Positions 22,468 through 37,400 of a stretch of 64,000 nucleotides of DNA are shown here, piece after piece; the stretch's first letter is position 1; every line of letters begins with the position of its first letter. The translations under genes and the position numbers were made by a program. Below the pieces are notes generated by a model. It saw nothing but the letters and a program-made list of their open reading frames with translations. It was not told the DNA's origin and searched no databases. Source of the DNA: Stictocephala bisonia (lineage: Eukaryota; Arthropoda; Insecta; Hemiptera; Membracidae); the NCBI GenBank assembly GCA_035578905.1, contig JAQJVL010000518.1, forward strand, positions 434,001 to 498,000, written 5' to 3'.

Positions 22468-25400
22468 GTAAGTATTCCACCTTTGATAATACTATCAATC
22501 ATTATTTATTGCGTTAAGAATATTTAATGTGAACTTTGTCCACAGTTGAACCTATAAATTATTTTTTTCCGTGATAGCATTTTGTGTCTTAAACAGTTGT
22601 GAGTGGGGAGTAACATTGTTAAGAACTAAAAAAACCACTAGTTAACAATTTTATAATTGTTTTATAATTGGCTCAGTGGTTAAGGCTTCGGACTGCGGAG
22701 GGCAATTTCCAAGGTTCGAATCCCCACTGAGCCAACAGTTGGTACTTCACTCTTTGAATAAAGTTCATGCCGTGTGAACTGGCAAGTGAAGTTAAAAAAA
22801 AAAAAAAACAATAACGGGAAAAAATTATCAACTATAATAATACATGTACAGTAGAGTTGGCCCAACCACCTACCCATACACATACAGGGGTTCTGACCTA
22901 CGCACCCACCCATACATAGACGGTGTTTCTGATTGGAATACAAGTACGATGGTATCAGCCCACCACTAGTTCATAGACATACGATGGTATTGGATTTCAA
23001 TGCCACCATATGTGTATAGGTGGGTAGAAGGGCCATCATTACAATAATTCCATATAAATTGAGTTCAGTCTATAAAAAAAAAAAACAGTGGCTTAAAATA
23101 ATACAGTAGAACTTGGATAATTTGACACTCAATACTTAAACACGGGGCGGAACAATGTGACAGCAATTACTATCCTGTGGCCTTGTAAGTATACTACAGT
23201 AGTGTACTGTTTATACTCTTATAAACACTGGCCGTAACATTTGGGGTCCAAAGTACAAAAATACTTTTCCCCCATTTCAAGACTAGTTATATCATCATCA
23301 TGCCGAGTGCTACAAGGTCTCACCACCTCTAAAAATAAGTTTTTTTCTTTAGATAAAGAGGTGTCTCTGACAACAGAACTTATGTACTAATAGAACAGTC
23401 TGAAGAAAACAGCAATCCTCAACAGAGAGTACTCGGGCCTGATATCAATATTAGCAAACGAAAAACGTAAAGCACTGTTCTAAAGTCTTGTTAGAAGTGC
23501 AACAATTCCCGTAGTCGAGCTATTTGCAAATACTTGGAGGGCATAATAAATAATTGGAAAAATCATAGCTTGAACAATCTTCAGCTTTGGCAGAAGCGGG
23601 TATGACTGATTTTAACCTGTACATGACCTTAAGCCTACACACAACCTGTTGATAGACATATCTCACATGGTCTGCGAAGCTAAGTTAGAATCCATTTTAA
23701 CTCCTAGAATTTTAAGTTAAAATTATCAGTATTCATAAAGAAAACACAGTACTTATAACATTTGGTTTTTTTTTGTGTTTACTATACATTCTTTTTAGTT
23801 CAACATATCCATTCTTCTACTCATCGCCAAAGTCAATAAAATTTTGTGAAACCTACCACTTTTTTGCTGTAAAAAACATTTTCAATATCCTAGTAATAAT
23901 TTATCTGATCTTTTTGTTTTTAGAAAGGAGAGTAAAAGAGGAGATGCTGTGAGTGATGAAATAAAAAACCTGTCAGACGAAGTTAACCATTTTAAGGTAA
24001 TGTGTTTCTTAAATTTTAGCAACAATTATAAAATAAATATTTTAGGTTAGGCTAAAGTGCACTAGGCTTGGAACTAGTATATTATGATACAGGACATCAG
24101 TAATCTTACCTAAGAAAACAAGTCGACTAACACCTTATAGAAAACTAGAAACAGCACATATTCCACAAATTTTCAGTGTCATTGGCACTCCTCTACTCAT
24201 CCGAGAAAAGTGTCATTGAAAATATGTGAACAATGTGTTGTTCCTGTATTTGTTTATTTCTGTAAGGTATTAGTGAACTTGTCTTCTTAGGTACTCATGA
24301 TACAGCTGATCCTGTTTTTGTAGATACAAATAATGCACTGTACCTTTATTAGTTAAGTATTGTATTTTATAGATATGCTTTCATTTATTGTAAATGTCTG
24401 TTTGATGGCAATAGATTTTTTGACAGCTACTAAATACAAATGTATTTATCCTGTCATTTTATTTTTTCCATGTGACAAACCATCTAATATTATAATGATT
24501 ATTTGAAAGTGAGTTTGCAGAATATATTTCCTATTCTGCTGTTTTGTTTATGAAAAATGAATAAAGTAACAAACCGATGAATCTAGAATTAATTCAAAGT
24601 TGAATCACACTCAAAACTAACTAAAGAGCGATGGACTCAAATGAGGATGGACTGTTATCATGACGGATAATATAATATAGTAGTCCCCCAATATGACATG
24701 CTCTGATGAACCGAGGTATCGGGTGTAATGGCCCGGGGTTCATGTCTCCACGGTCTTGTCCCAATGACTTGTGGAGAATATTTTTCAGTTTTATATTAAG
24801 ACAGAATAGTTGTGTTGTGGAAATCGGGTCAATCTGTGATTTTGATTGGGAAAGAGAGAGTGATTAAATAAATGCTTTTAGATTTCAAAATAATGGGTTT
24901 ATGGAGGAAAGCAAAGTTATAGCTACATCGTTGCACCATATTATATTTTTGTTTGGGAAAGGAAGAGTGTGGCTCCCTGCTCTAAAAATAAATACGTTAT
25001 TCTGTCAAGCACAATGTAGCACTCCACAATAATTTTTGTTTGGGAAAGAAATGGCGCGGTTGCCTGCTTTGAATAAATAATACCAGATAGATGTTGCTTT
25101 ACATGCATTGCAAAATACAAAATCAATTTTCTTCATATTGCTAACAAGCTTTCTTTTATTTTCTAATCTCTCACATGAGAATGATTAGTAAGCACCATAT
25201 TCCAAAAAATACACTTTAAACAGTATAAGTAAATATCACTGTTCATTGTTTTCTATAATAACTGTTTAAGATAACTGTGTTCGTTTATACTGTGGTTGGC
25301 TTTATAACTCGGGTCTGTATATATATCTCCTCGTTCAGTACCCGAACTAAGTCATCCTTATGTACTCTGAACTATACTATAGGTTAAGGAAACTACATTT

Positions 25401-28400
25401 TTTTAATTATAAAAAAAAGAGATTGGTAAGGTTGTTAAAGTATGTAAGTGCGCTTGCAGGCCTTTGATTCTAGTGGCCTAAAAGATTATTTTATTAATAG
25501 AGCAATAAATAAACAAAAAAATTATTTTAGATTTAAAAGTTTTAAACATAACTAATTTTTTTATTTAGTAATAAATTCAATTCCGCTTTCTTTTTATGTT
25601 TTAAAACAACTAATAGAGATTTACTGGTGTAGCGAGGAGCTGTTACGGGTCCTGGGGGGAGCAGTAGGGGTGGGGGGCCATTTGATGCCCCTCTCAGCCC
25701 CCCTGAGCCCCAACCTGTTGTCTATAGAGTGGTCGGTTCCCGGTCACACATCAAGAAAGCTGACAGCAGTCAGCAGACGGAAAATAGTGCCTTCAGGTAT
25801 GTCGTTGAATTACATAGGAGATAAACAGAAAAGTATGCAGATATGGAATAGTAGTAGCTACTGAGTGGTGATAGCAGATATTCATTTACTTAACGATTGA
25901 TATATATTCTACTGTAGAATATCTTAGGCAATATTTATATGTTTGAATATAATCCCTCAGCAGCTAAACCCATCTTTGAAAAAAAATATAAAAGTAATGA
26001 AATATTAAATAAAAGCTCAAAATGCACAAATATTATGGTACTTGTATTATAATATATTTGTGCATTTTGTGCTTATATTGTAATATATTTGTGTTGTGTG
26101 ACGTTTACTTGTATTGTAATATATTGATTGTAAAACTAGTATGTTGTCTGACATGAGGGTTTTTAACGTAAATTGAATATGATTTTAAATTAAAATTACG
26201 TTTACAAATCTAAAATCAGGTACCTGCCTTAATAGATGGTGGTCAATCGGAGCAATGTTTTTATTGAAAAGGAATACTTGAGTTAAAAGTTTTTACAAGG
26301 GACCACTTCCATCAAAAAGCTCATTTTAGGGAGCATGTGGGCAGAATCCCAGCAACGGTCAGATGAAGATGTTTTCTACAATACTCGTCCATTCACTCGG
26401 TTGATTATGAAAGCACCAACCTTAATTTTTATAAAATGTAATGCAATTTATAATATTCATAACTCGTATGGTATTTATTTTCATGTAGAGAATATGAAAA
26501 ATAACTTTGTTTATTATTTTAGTCGCTCGTTTACTCCACCCACCAATGTTCTTAAAAAATCTTAACTACATATAAGCAAACCTTTAAAAAGTAGTGTTAA
26601 ATTTGCTTTTGTAGCTCAAAAGTACTGAATTACTCAATTTAATTAAAAGTATCAGATTAAGTAAAAAAATATAGATTGTTGCATTCAATTTAAGTATTGT
26701 TTAGATAATTAAAGTAATTAATCAATATTTTATCAACTTCTACTTGTTGGAACATCCATATCATTAATGTTTTATTCAAAATACCTCTGCATTGAACTAA
26801 AACTTATTCTGAAGTTAAAAAAGCATTAAATGAATAACTTGTTGTATACACATTCTTCTTTCATAAAATTGTGACTTGTACGAGTACCTTTATCACACAA
26901 ATTAGATTTTAACTTTTTATCACTTTAAAAAATAATACATAATATAATCAAAATGCACAATAAAATAAAAATGATGTGATAATATAATAGTAATTGTTAT
27001 TCATTAATTAATAAGATGTTTTCTAAAAATTTTAAAATATAATTGTTAGTAAACTTATCACTTACTTAATAACTTTAGTAAATATACGTAATATAACAAA
27101 ATGCAACAATAAAATAAAAATAATTCAACGAAACTGTAATAGTAATTGTTATTAACAAATTAATAAGATGCATACTGAACACTTAAAAATGTAATTGTTA
27201 GTAAACTATCAATAATATTTATTTCAATTGTTTTCAAAGACTAATTGGTAAAAATTAGACATTAATTCAGAAGTGTAAATTAGAAATGTACTAGTAAATA
27301 ATATTTTTACTACGTTTTAAGAAAACTATCCCCATTTTTTTCAACTTCTTTTCATGATCATGTACATGTTTAGACTGGGCCAACTGCAGTAAAGTTTACA
27401 ATGAGCTCTGTTGCTTGCTAAAATATTTAATTACACATGTCAACATGTACAGTTTGTTTAGTACAGTTCTAACAATGAAATGTTTTTCAATAATTGTAAC
27501 AGACAAGTATCCTCCAGCCAATGGAAGAAGTATGTGGATGGTGTAGGAGCAGTGGGCCGAGTGCCGGAGCTCAGTCGCCACAAGACTGAATTGGACGTGG
27601 GCCGCAAGCAGAGACAACCACCTCACAATGGTCTCCAACGAAAGCCTGATAAGAAGCGAATATCAGGTTTGTCCCCGGTTCTATACATTCTGATTAATTT
27701 TACAAACTTATGATTATTATCTAGGAACATTTTAATGTCATTAGAGTAGTAGAACATTGATAATTTGACACTCATTCATCAACAAGTACTTATATTTTTA
27801 CACCTGCCATGGCAATGTAACGTGACACAATTATTGACTGTTGCAGGCTATGCACGGTTTAGACAGGTATAGATCAGTGAAATAACAGTGTCAAAGTGAA
27901 GAACAGTTTGTTGGACATTCAATTCAAAACACATTAGTTCAAGAACATTTTATTTGAAATACAGCTTAATCCCAAAGCATCATAGTAATGTGTGCAGGAT
28001 TTTTTATTATGTATGCTACAATTAATTATACTTTCTATAGACTTAGCAATGCAGAAAAAGATTTATGTTTTGAATATGATAATTTAGTTTTTTTTCTATA
28101 ACTGTTATGTACAGATTATTTTTATGTCAACTAAAAATATAAATGTATGGCTTTTAAAAAATTCTACTTTACATATAGGCTATTTTACTCATCGCTTGCA
28201 GCCAAGCATGACCAAGCATCACCTTTTCTACTCAGATTTAGCAATCTTTATCATACATTGAGTAATAGACATTAGTAGCATATAAATATTATATCAAAAA
28301 TAGCAAAAACATAAATATAAATTCAGTAATAGTAAATGTTACTCAATACAAATATATGTAACACAATATATATATATATATATATACTCAACACAATACA

Positions 28401-31400
28401 AGCACAACAATTTATAATATAAGTACAAAATACACAAATGTCAGAGTAATTGATTTCAGCGAACCACGTTCACCTTCCTTAAACCAGAGGGATTCACAAA
28501 AGTTCCACTGACTTGCACAACTATATTTGTTGGCAGGTCTAAAAAAACTAAAAGAAAACCAGCTTTCAACTATTAGAGCTACAGAATTATTGAAAATTAC
28601 CATATTGTTACATTATCGGTGCTGAGGAATACATATCAGTATCTTGCTTTACTTAAATCATGATTAACTGCTAACTTTTTTTGCATTATAGGAAGTAAAT
28701 GGATAGTTTAGAGTCATAAGAGATAGAATAAGATTTTTTTTGGTTTAAAAGTGCAGTAATTTCAATGTAGTTTTGTATTTGTCTCAATGAAACTTCATAA
28801 ATGTAAATAAAATTTATATAGTTTTTAAAAAAACTTTCAATTTGACATGTATCTTTTAGTCAAATTGTAGAGAGTATTAGTCTTTTGGATCGAGACAAAA
28901 AATATAAAAATTGGTTTGATCATTTTTACAAAATAACAGCTGAAAACGGGCTTTTTCTCAAAAATAAAACCATTATAAACAAACAAAAAAAATATACTTT
29001 TTTTTTTAGCTTCCTGTAAACAAAAACACAATACAATACAGTAAACCTCTTTTTATCCAGACCCGAATCATCCGGATTCCGGTTTATACGGATCAGTTAA
29101 ACGATATGATGGACGGTGAATATATGGTTTCTAAAATTGTTACATCGCCATATAAACAATAAACATCGTTCTCTCATGGCAGCAACGGCGATAAACTCAT
29201 TACAGCCGCATTGCTTGCGTAGTATCATAGATAAGTACGCATGCAGTCACAGTTCCCAGTAAACAGCAAACTGTACACACTTTATTGTTTTTGGATTTGT
29301 TTTTATTTTTTGGGTGATCTACATGGAGCGCTAGCATTGCTAGCTGTCATGCTGTGAGCTTTTTATTGTTTCTATTAGTTGCTGCTGAGTTGCGTACTTA
29401 AGAATTTAAGGTTATAGTATGGTTATGAATACGCAGAATACTGAGAAATGCTGAATATTCATATGACCTTCCTATCCAGATGTTTATCACTGTCCAGACC
29501 ATCTTTGTTCGACAAGAATAACCAACTAAAATGTAGGCTATTGTATGGATTGTATTTTCATCCTGTATATTCGGCTTCTTGTTATTCATTTACACCTGAC
29601 TTTGGTGAAGTTAGCAATGGTAACGCATTTTTATCGGACGTTCTTTCTGTTCCCATAGTATATATTCTCACGCAAAGAAATGAAGGCCGGACCGTCTGCG
29701 GGCTTCTCTGAAGCGTTAATTGCCTATTGTACCAAGTAGGCGTCTTTTGCTGATATTTACCATATATTTATTTAGTATTTTTGATCCGGATCTATATGTA
29801 TCCTGATTGGGATACCGCCACATTAGTCTGGATAAAACGAATTTTACTGTACTTAAAAAAAAGTGCCAAACAAATTTTGTCTTCATGAGTTTACAATCCC
29901 AAAAAACAAAAAATAACTGTATATTTCAAATAAATAAATGAATACTTTATTCAGAAGTAATTGGCTATATTCTTCAATTCTGATTCCTCTGAAGATTCGG
30001 TTCATTGAAAATGAATTAGGTATTTATAGATAACACATGCTTTAAAAAATAACCAAGCAGACTATAGTTTATTTGATGTCTATAGTCTGGTGACTATAAA
30101 TTTAATTTGGATTTCAAAATTCCACCAAAGCTGAGAGAAAAGAACAACGCTGTTGAAGAATCTTTAACTGTTTTAAAACTTTTTTTGTTTATTTTAACCC
30201 ATTGACTAGTGGGTTGTCTAACTCTTATGCCCTAAAAAGTAAGTTTTTTGGAATTTTATTTTATTTAAAATATTTTTTTTAAGTTAGACTAAAACACCAT
30301 AAAAAAGTGTATTTAGACTATATGTTCATTTTTTAATGCAATATTTAGTCCAACAAGCACTTGTAAAACAATTAAACACGAAAGTTAAAAGAAATCTAAT
30401 GTGGACTGTATAGCATAAATATCTTACAATGAACCTGACCAATATTTTAGGTTAGCACAATAAATTAAGATAAGAAATACGTGCCAAATAATAAACAAGT
30501 TTCCAACAGCTGATGTTGTGTAATGGTATGCAGTACTTAACTGTGACTGCCAAGGTTATGTGCGGATACGCCTGCAATCAATTTTCTAAAAAGAGTAATC
30601 TTCTGCGCTCTATAGGCCTTAGTTCTATTTATTACAAGCGTTTTGAATCAACTCTTCTATAGTTTATAAGTTGCATATGCTTCCAAACAACTCATAATGA
30701 ATATACTGTAAATCTATTGCGTACGGCAAATGTTCCATGGATAACTTCCAGAGTCATTCACCTGCCGCATATGTGTTGTTATCCCTTGTCAATGAATTAA
30801 TGGCAAAAAATATAAATGTCTTAGTTTTGAGATTGAAAAGTTGTTCCTTACTCCTCTTAGTTGTTTGTAATCAACAGTTACTTAATTTGTGACAGCAAGC
30901 AGTGATATGTCGGCTTGGAAATATTCCATAAGGGGAGAAAAGCAATGGTTCTTGAAATCTAAATTCAAGATAGTTTTATTAAAAATTCTATTAGATGTGT
31001 AATTAGTTTATTTCACATGTATAATATTGCTTTTTTACTTAAACAAAACTTTACTAGAAACTTTTGCAGTTTCCGCATATTTAGATCTCATTTTTACTTT
31101 TGTTACAATAGTACTTTATTTTACAATAGCTTAGTTCTATCTATGTATAAAATCGTATTAAGGGTATAAATATATTTTAATTTTTTTAAGGATCAAAAGA
31201 AGAGCTGGCTCCAGAGGATTTTTCCAATGGTGATCGCAAGGGCCGAGAGAGCAAGAGTAAAGTCCGAGGAGTTCCTCCCAATTTCGGATACATTAAACGA
31301 TCAATTAATGGAAATGGGAAAGGAGAGCCTCGAACAGCACAGGTGTCTGCTGTCCCCAGAACCAAGGTACACGCTTGACATTGTTGCCATCTAATAAAGC

Positions 31401-34400
31401 TTTGACATTGCATAAATCTACTGATTATATTTCTCATCATATAAATTGGTATCGCTAAGAAATACTTAAATCCCTCAATACCTGTTTGGATTTCAAATCT
31501 GACTGAAACAATAATAACCTTTTTTTAGAGAAATTTCAAAAAATGTTATTGCTTGACATATTTAAAATGATTAAAACTGTAGTGGAAGGGAAGTTGAATT
31601 TGCACAATAAATGAAGGAAAGTATTAAAATATAAACTAATAATGATTACATACATATCCTCTTCCGTTCCAGCTACTGCTGGTCTGGATGTTTTCTAAGC
31701 CTCTCCATCGGGGACGATTTTTCCTAATCTCTTCTTCTAGTACTGTCACCACTGTATTCCTCGTCTTTCTACTTCTATTCTCACATCATCGGCCCATCGT
31801 CTTCTTGATCTCACTCTTGGCTTTCTTTCAATTAAAATTAGTTTTCATTTTCCTAGGTAGTCAGTTCTCCATTCTTTTTACATGGCAAAACCACCTTAAT
31901 CTCGTCTTCCTACCCTTTCTCTCAAACTATCATCAACAATTCCCCTTCTCAACTCCTCATTCCTTTTCCTATCTCTCCTCGTCTTTCTCTTAATTGCTCT
32001 TTCATCCCATCTCACTGGCTTGAACTCTGCTCCATTCTTTTTCTGTAATGTTGTAATGTCTGTTTCTGATTTGTAGGTAAAAATTGGACTAAAATATAAT
32101 TTAAACATAGTAACTCTTGCTTTCTTTGGTATTTCGTTACCGAAGTATCAAGCACCACACTAAGTGCTTGATACTTTGGTAAAAACTTACTGCCTTCCCT
32201 ATTCTATTCTGTTGTTATTTCCTGCTCCATTTTACAGTCACTTGATATTACTGACGCTAAATGTTTGAACAAACAATGATTATTAAAATAAAAAGGATTA
32301 ATTGTTATGCCAGTTATCAGCAGTTTGCATATACTGAGTGTAAAGGGAGGTGATTTAGATCAGTGCATTTATCTATTTTAAGTTTTGTTGTCATACTTGT
32401 GATTTGTTTTACTTTTTATTCTTTCTCTGCTGAATGAAAACTTAATTAGATAAATTTAAAACGTTATTTTTAATTTAATTTCCTAGTCATTATAAATGTT
32501 CAATATGTAAATGTGCAGGTGAAGGTATCAGGGGGCACGCAGACAGACCTCAAGTCCTACAGTGTGGGTGGTACTTCAGGGGCGCAGCTGTCAGCCAGTG
32601 TGCGTGAGAGGCTGATGCAGGGCTCCCAGAGCCTGCCCAAGGCTCGCACTGACACTGGCTCCCTCTCAGACTCCAACTATACAGAGTTGAGTCCCTACAG
32701 CGCCATGTATCGGCACACTACTGCCTACACTGCCTCCTTGCCAGCTAGAGCTACTGCAGGTAACTTGTCCTCACATTCCTGCATTCTTATCGTATCTTAG
32801 TATGTTACTTATTGGTAGAAATAGAATAAAAGTGAATATCTCTCTCTTTAGTTAGCAACCATAATGCTGGTCGGCAGCAGCTCTCCATACTGGATTCAGC
32901 TTGCAGTAGGAATCAAACCTCGTATACTGTAGTACCTGCTTCATGTACTCCAGTCTTGGTCTTCCTCAACAACTTCTCTCTTCTGTAGCTCCTTCGACTA
33001 TCTTTTTTAACCCTTTGAACCCCGGAGTATGAAATATTTTTTTTTTACATTACAGTTTTTATTATTGCATGGACTTGCGAGAAATACCGGGAGATTTTTA
33101 ACGTTTTTGCAGTATTTTATATAAAAATATATATACATATTATTATTTGGAGTACAGTTATCATTATGGTGTCAAAATTCACCTAATGAAATGCTCTACA
33201 AAAGAAAATAATTTTATTTATATTTGTTGTTTATTTTTATTTCATTTTTTACTTATTTTGTAACCATAACAATGAAAATAAAAAAAAAAAAACATTTTTT
33301 ATAAAAAAAATCAAAAAACAATTTTACTGTCGGACACCACTTATTTCCACTACATATCATTCCTATAGTACACACACAAAAAATCTGAAATTAAAAACAA
33401 GTAAAAAAGTCATAAAATCAATTTTTATGTTTCCACGCAATAAATTAAAATGTACAGTAAACCCAAAAAAATGACATAACCCAACAAATTGAAAATATAC
33501 TTATTTACACATTTACAACACAATTAATAACAACTATGTACACAAATTAACAAATAATAACAACTAGTAAATATAACAAGTTTAAACTTATGCAGAACAA
33601 CGACAAAGTAAACAAGTCACAACAAAGAAACTGCGGCATACACTGACACTTGACTTGACAGCGACTAACAGTGAATGTCATCTCTGCATAGAGTCACAAT
33701 AAAAACAAATACATCACTGAAAAGAGACTAAAAATTGTATTCCTTACTACTGTAATAACATATAATACACTGAAAAGTCGTGTATCATAACTAATAGTTG
33801 TTCTGAAGGCGTTAAAGCGAATTAAAGTAGTGGCGATGGTAAAATCGTCGCCTGGGGTTTCTCGTGAGTTCGCGGCGACGATAAAATCGGCGCCTGTGGG
33901 TTTCTCGCATGGAAATTTGGTGACGATAAAATCGGCGCCTAGGGTTCAAAGGGTTAAGATACTGTCATGTCTGTTTATGTGGCCAATAAAATGTGCTGTT
34001 CTCCGTTTAATCTATTTCATTAAGCATCTTTCCTCTCCTACTCTATTGAAAACTTCTTCATTCGATAGCATTTCTCTAACTGATCTTCAACATCCTTCAC
34101 TAGCACCAGGCTTCAAATGTAGTCGATCTTCTCTCTCCTCTCACATTCACTGTCCAAGATTCACTTCCAAGTGAATATCATACAACACAAGTTTATTGCG
34201 GTACTACAGCAGTACCCGTCCTTCGTTTGGGATTTACGTTGATTTATATTTTGCTTATTCCATTCAGTAATAAACCATGGATGAAATAAGTTAACTCTAG
34301 GTTGTTTAAACAATTTGTAATATTATCGTGTTTATAAAAATAAAATTTTATAAAACAGATTTATAAACAATATTTACAGCTTTGTTTCCCTTTGTGAAAA

Positions 34401-37400
34401 TGTTCATGTTCCCTCCGCTTGAAACACGTGAGCGCAAAAGTATGTTGTTGTTAGGTTTGGTATGGTATTTACTTCAGAACTATTTAAGCTGTTTGTTTAT
34501 TCCAATAGACCATTAATGAAACTATTATAAACAATTGTAAAATTGGTATTGCCATAGGGCTTGCATTGATATTTCTTAGAGCCCCTGGGGCAGTGTCCTG
34601 ATATAATTTCAAAATAAAGATAGGTCTATGTGTTAACCAGAGACCCTAAGAATGTCCATGCAAAATTTCAGCTGAATGGGTCCAGTAGTTTTTACGTGAT
34701 TGAGTAACACCACACACCCACAGACAGACACCATTAGATTTTTATGTATTAGTAAGATTAAGTGCAAATAGTACAAAAACTATGGTGATCAATTGCGAGT
34801 ATTCGAACATGATTTTCCGAAATCAATCATTATAATGTTTGTACATTTTGTAAGAAAAAAGAAAAGTTAAAGATTGTCTTGTTTTACCAGGCGAAGTTAG
34901 GGCTAAGGAGCCCTCTCTAACACTTAACCTGGGGACCAACGGCTTTACGTGACTTCCGAACCACGGGAGCGGCAGGGCAAAATCTATTAGTGTTCACATC
35001 GCGGACCGAACCCGGACCGGCAGCGTGGCAAGCCAGCGCCTTAGTCCCTTATCTACGCCACTCTAATTTTGTACCAATATTATAATAAATAAAATGAATC
35101 AGCAGCCAATAAATGCATTATCATTTAGTAGACGTGGACATTAGGTTTTTTGCATAATGAACTCTTCCAATTGTCAAGTCCTTAACACTTAAGTCTGTGT
35201 TCTGCCTTAGCATTTTGGATGGGGGATTTTTTCTTTTTACATTTTATTTCTTTAGATCTGGTATTTATAATATAAATTGAATTAAATAGCTTATCTTAAT
35301 CATTTGCCTTTAGTGTTGATACTGGCATTAAGTCACGTTTAATTTAATACATATGCATTCCTTATAAAAACCAATTTCACATTCAACTGTAGAAGAAATG
35401 TTTCTTGTTTAGATTGTTTCTTGGTCATAAATTTGCACCATCAGTTGTTACTCAGGGTATGTCATCGAAAATATACAAAGATAATATGTTTGGTAACCTT
35501 GAAAATACATGGTATGTTTTTAAAATAAGTACCGTTTTGGACTAAAACAAAAAACCAGCTGAGTTTTAGTAATAAAATAATTTTAATATGAAAGCCTATA
35601 CCTTATAATACACTTTTTAACGTAACTTCCACCAATATTGAGACACTTGAAAACCCTTCTCAATGAAATCTGCTGCCTGACTTCTACAACTACTGCAGCA
35701 CGGTCTTTTTGACATTGTGAGTGTTGCCGTGGCATTGACCTCCCAGATGCTTCTTCAAATTGCAAGATTGGAACTGTATGGTAGATGATCAATTTGTTCC
35801 CATCTAAAGAAAATATTGGATCAGTTCTTGTGTTTGATTGGATATCTTTAAAAGCTTTCACCCATTTCCATGCCATCCTATCACTAAATGTGTTTTCTCC
35901 ATAATCTTCACAGATATCACGGTGAATATCAGCTTTTTTTACATGCTTAGCGTTAAGAAAACCTATCACAGTAAGTGGCATTTTTAATGGAAAGGAGGCA
36001 TTTATAAACAACCTTAAACACTGTCCAATGGATCCGTAATGGCAGCTGTGGCTTGCCAACTGATATTGATACACAGCGTGCATATGATGAACACCAACCG
36101 CATCGCTACAATGCAAAATTCCAAAACGGTACTTACTTTAAACCAGTGCCTAGTTGTTATGGCTACTACTTGTATGGGTTAAATCATGTTTTGTAATGAA
36201 CTCCTAGTTAATGCTGTCAAATTTAACACATTAATGTTTTTCTCAGCTGGTTTAATAGAGGCAGACAGTATCGAGTCTTTACCAGCCCAGCTTCATCACA
36301 GAGCCAGCCTGACTCACCCTCGGCTGATGGGTCCGTCCTCCCCCTCCCCCTCTGCCAGCAACCGACTTAGCCGCAGCAACAGTATTAGGTATGCTGCTCT
36401 GAATTTTTATTTCTTAGTATTATTTTCAATAATGACCTAACAAATGAGCAGTTGTTCGATTGTTTCCAAAGGTTTAAAAGATAGTAAGAGTTTTGCACTA
36501 CTTAATTTAAAAAACAATGAAAAATATTATCTTAGTATAGACTTTTATTGTCTTAATATTTGTAGGAATATTTTGTAAGTACAAAAAAAAAAAAAAAAAA
36601 ATTATACTACTCTAAAAATTTCTTTGGGTTTGTTTTGAGTATTTATAGTTTGATCATGTCATGAAAGAAAGAGAAGTTTATTATTTTCAACTTAATCTTA
36701 TCAATCTGTAGACCTAATATTTGTATTAGAGATTTAGATGTATGGTAAAATCATTGGGGACTGTTTGAATTTAAAATTGTTTTATTGTGAAATATCAGAT
36801 TTTCTACACTTCTTATGTTGTGCTTGTTAAATTAAGGTCTCTCCATACTCTTTGTTCTAGGGTAAACTCTCACTAGAAAACGGATTGAAATTTCAGATTG
36901 CAAACATTTTGAATGATGTGTTTATTAACATTTAATCGTACAGTAATTCCACAACCCTTACATCGTAATTGTATTGTCTAAAAAGGTAATCTGGATAATA
37001 GATTTTACATTGAGGTGGAGAACTTCCTTAACTGTATAAACGATGTCCTTCCTCTTAAATTCAATCGTAAGAGCCTCCCCAACTCCTTTACCTCATGTAA
37101 ATCTTACACATTAACTGTATAACCAATTTCCTTCCTCTTTAATGTAATGTGAAGAGTTTCCCAACTCTTTTACATAATGTGAATCAAATTGTCAAATTTA
37201 AGCCCCTGTCAGAATTTTTAGTAGATTATACAAATTATAAAATAGGTTATTTGCCATTCTTAAGCACTCTTTTCCATTGTGAGAAGTAACATACTTGGAA
37301 TAATTTTGTCAAACCATGCCGTATTATTGTTATCAAAACTTAAACTGATTTGTTAAGATTTTGTTATTATTTTTAAAATGCATGCATAATTTATACCAAT

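Noticed and set aside
22669..22735. Possible tRNA gene
   Set aside because: It has A and B boxes but no complete cloverleaf, and a conserved non-tRNA tail with a second copy shows it is a SINE.
25670..25864. Open frame in another phase over navigator exon c
   Set aside because: The overlapping frame reading PVVYRVVGSRSHIKK joins both neighbouring exons by phase, so this one is a shadow.
31688..31993. Hydrophobic 101-codon frame on the + strand that looks like a membrane protein
   Set aside because: It is the complement of an RT tail on the minus strand; the pyrimidine-rich strand gives false Phe/Leu/Ser runs.
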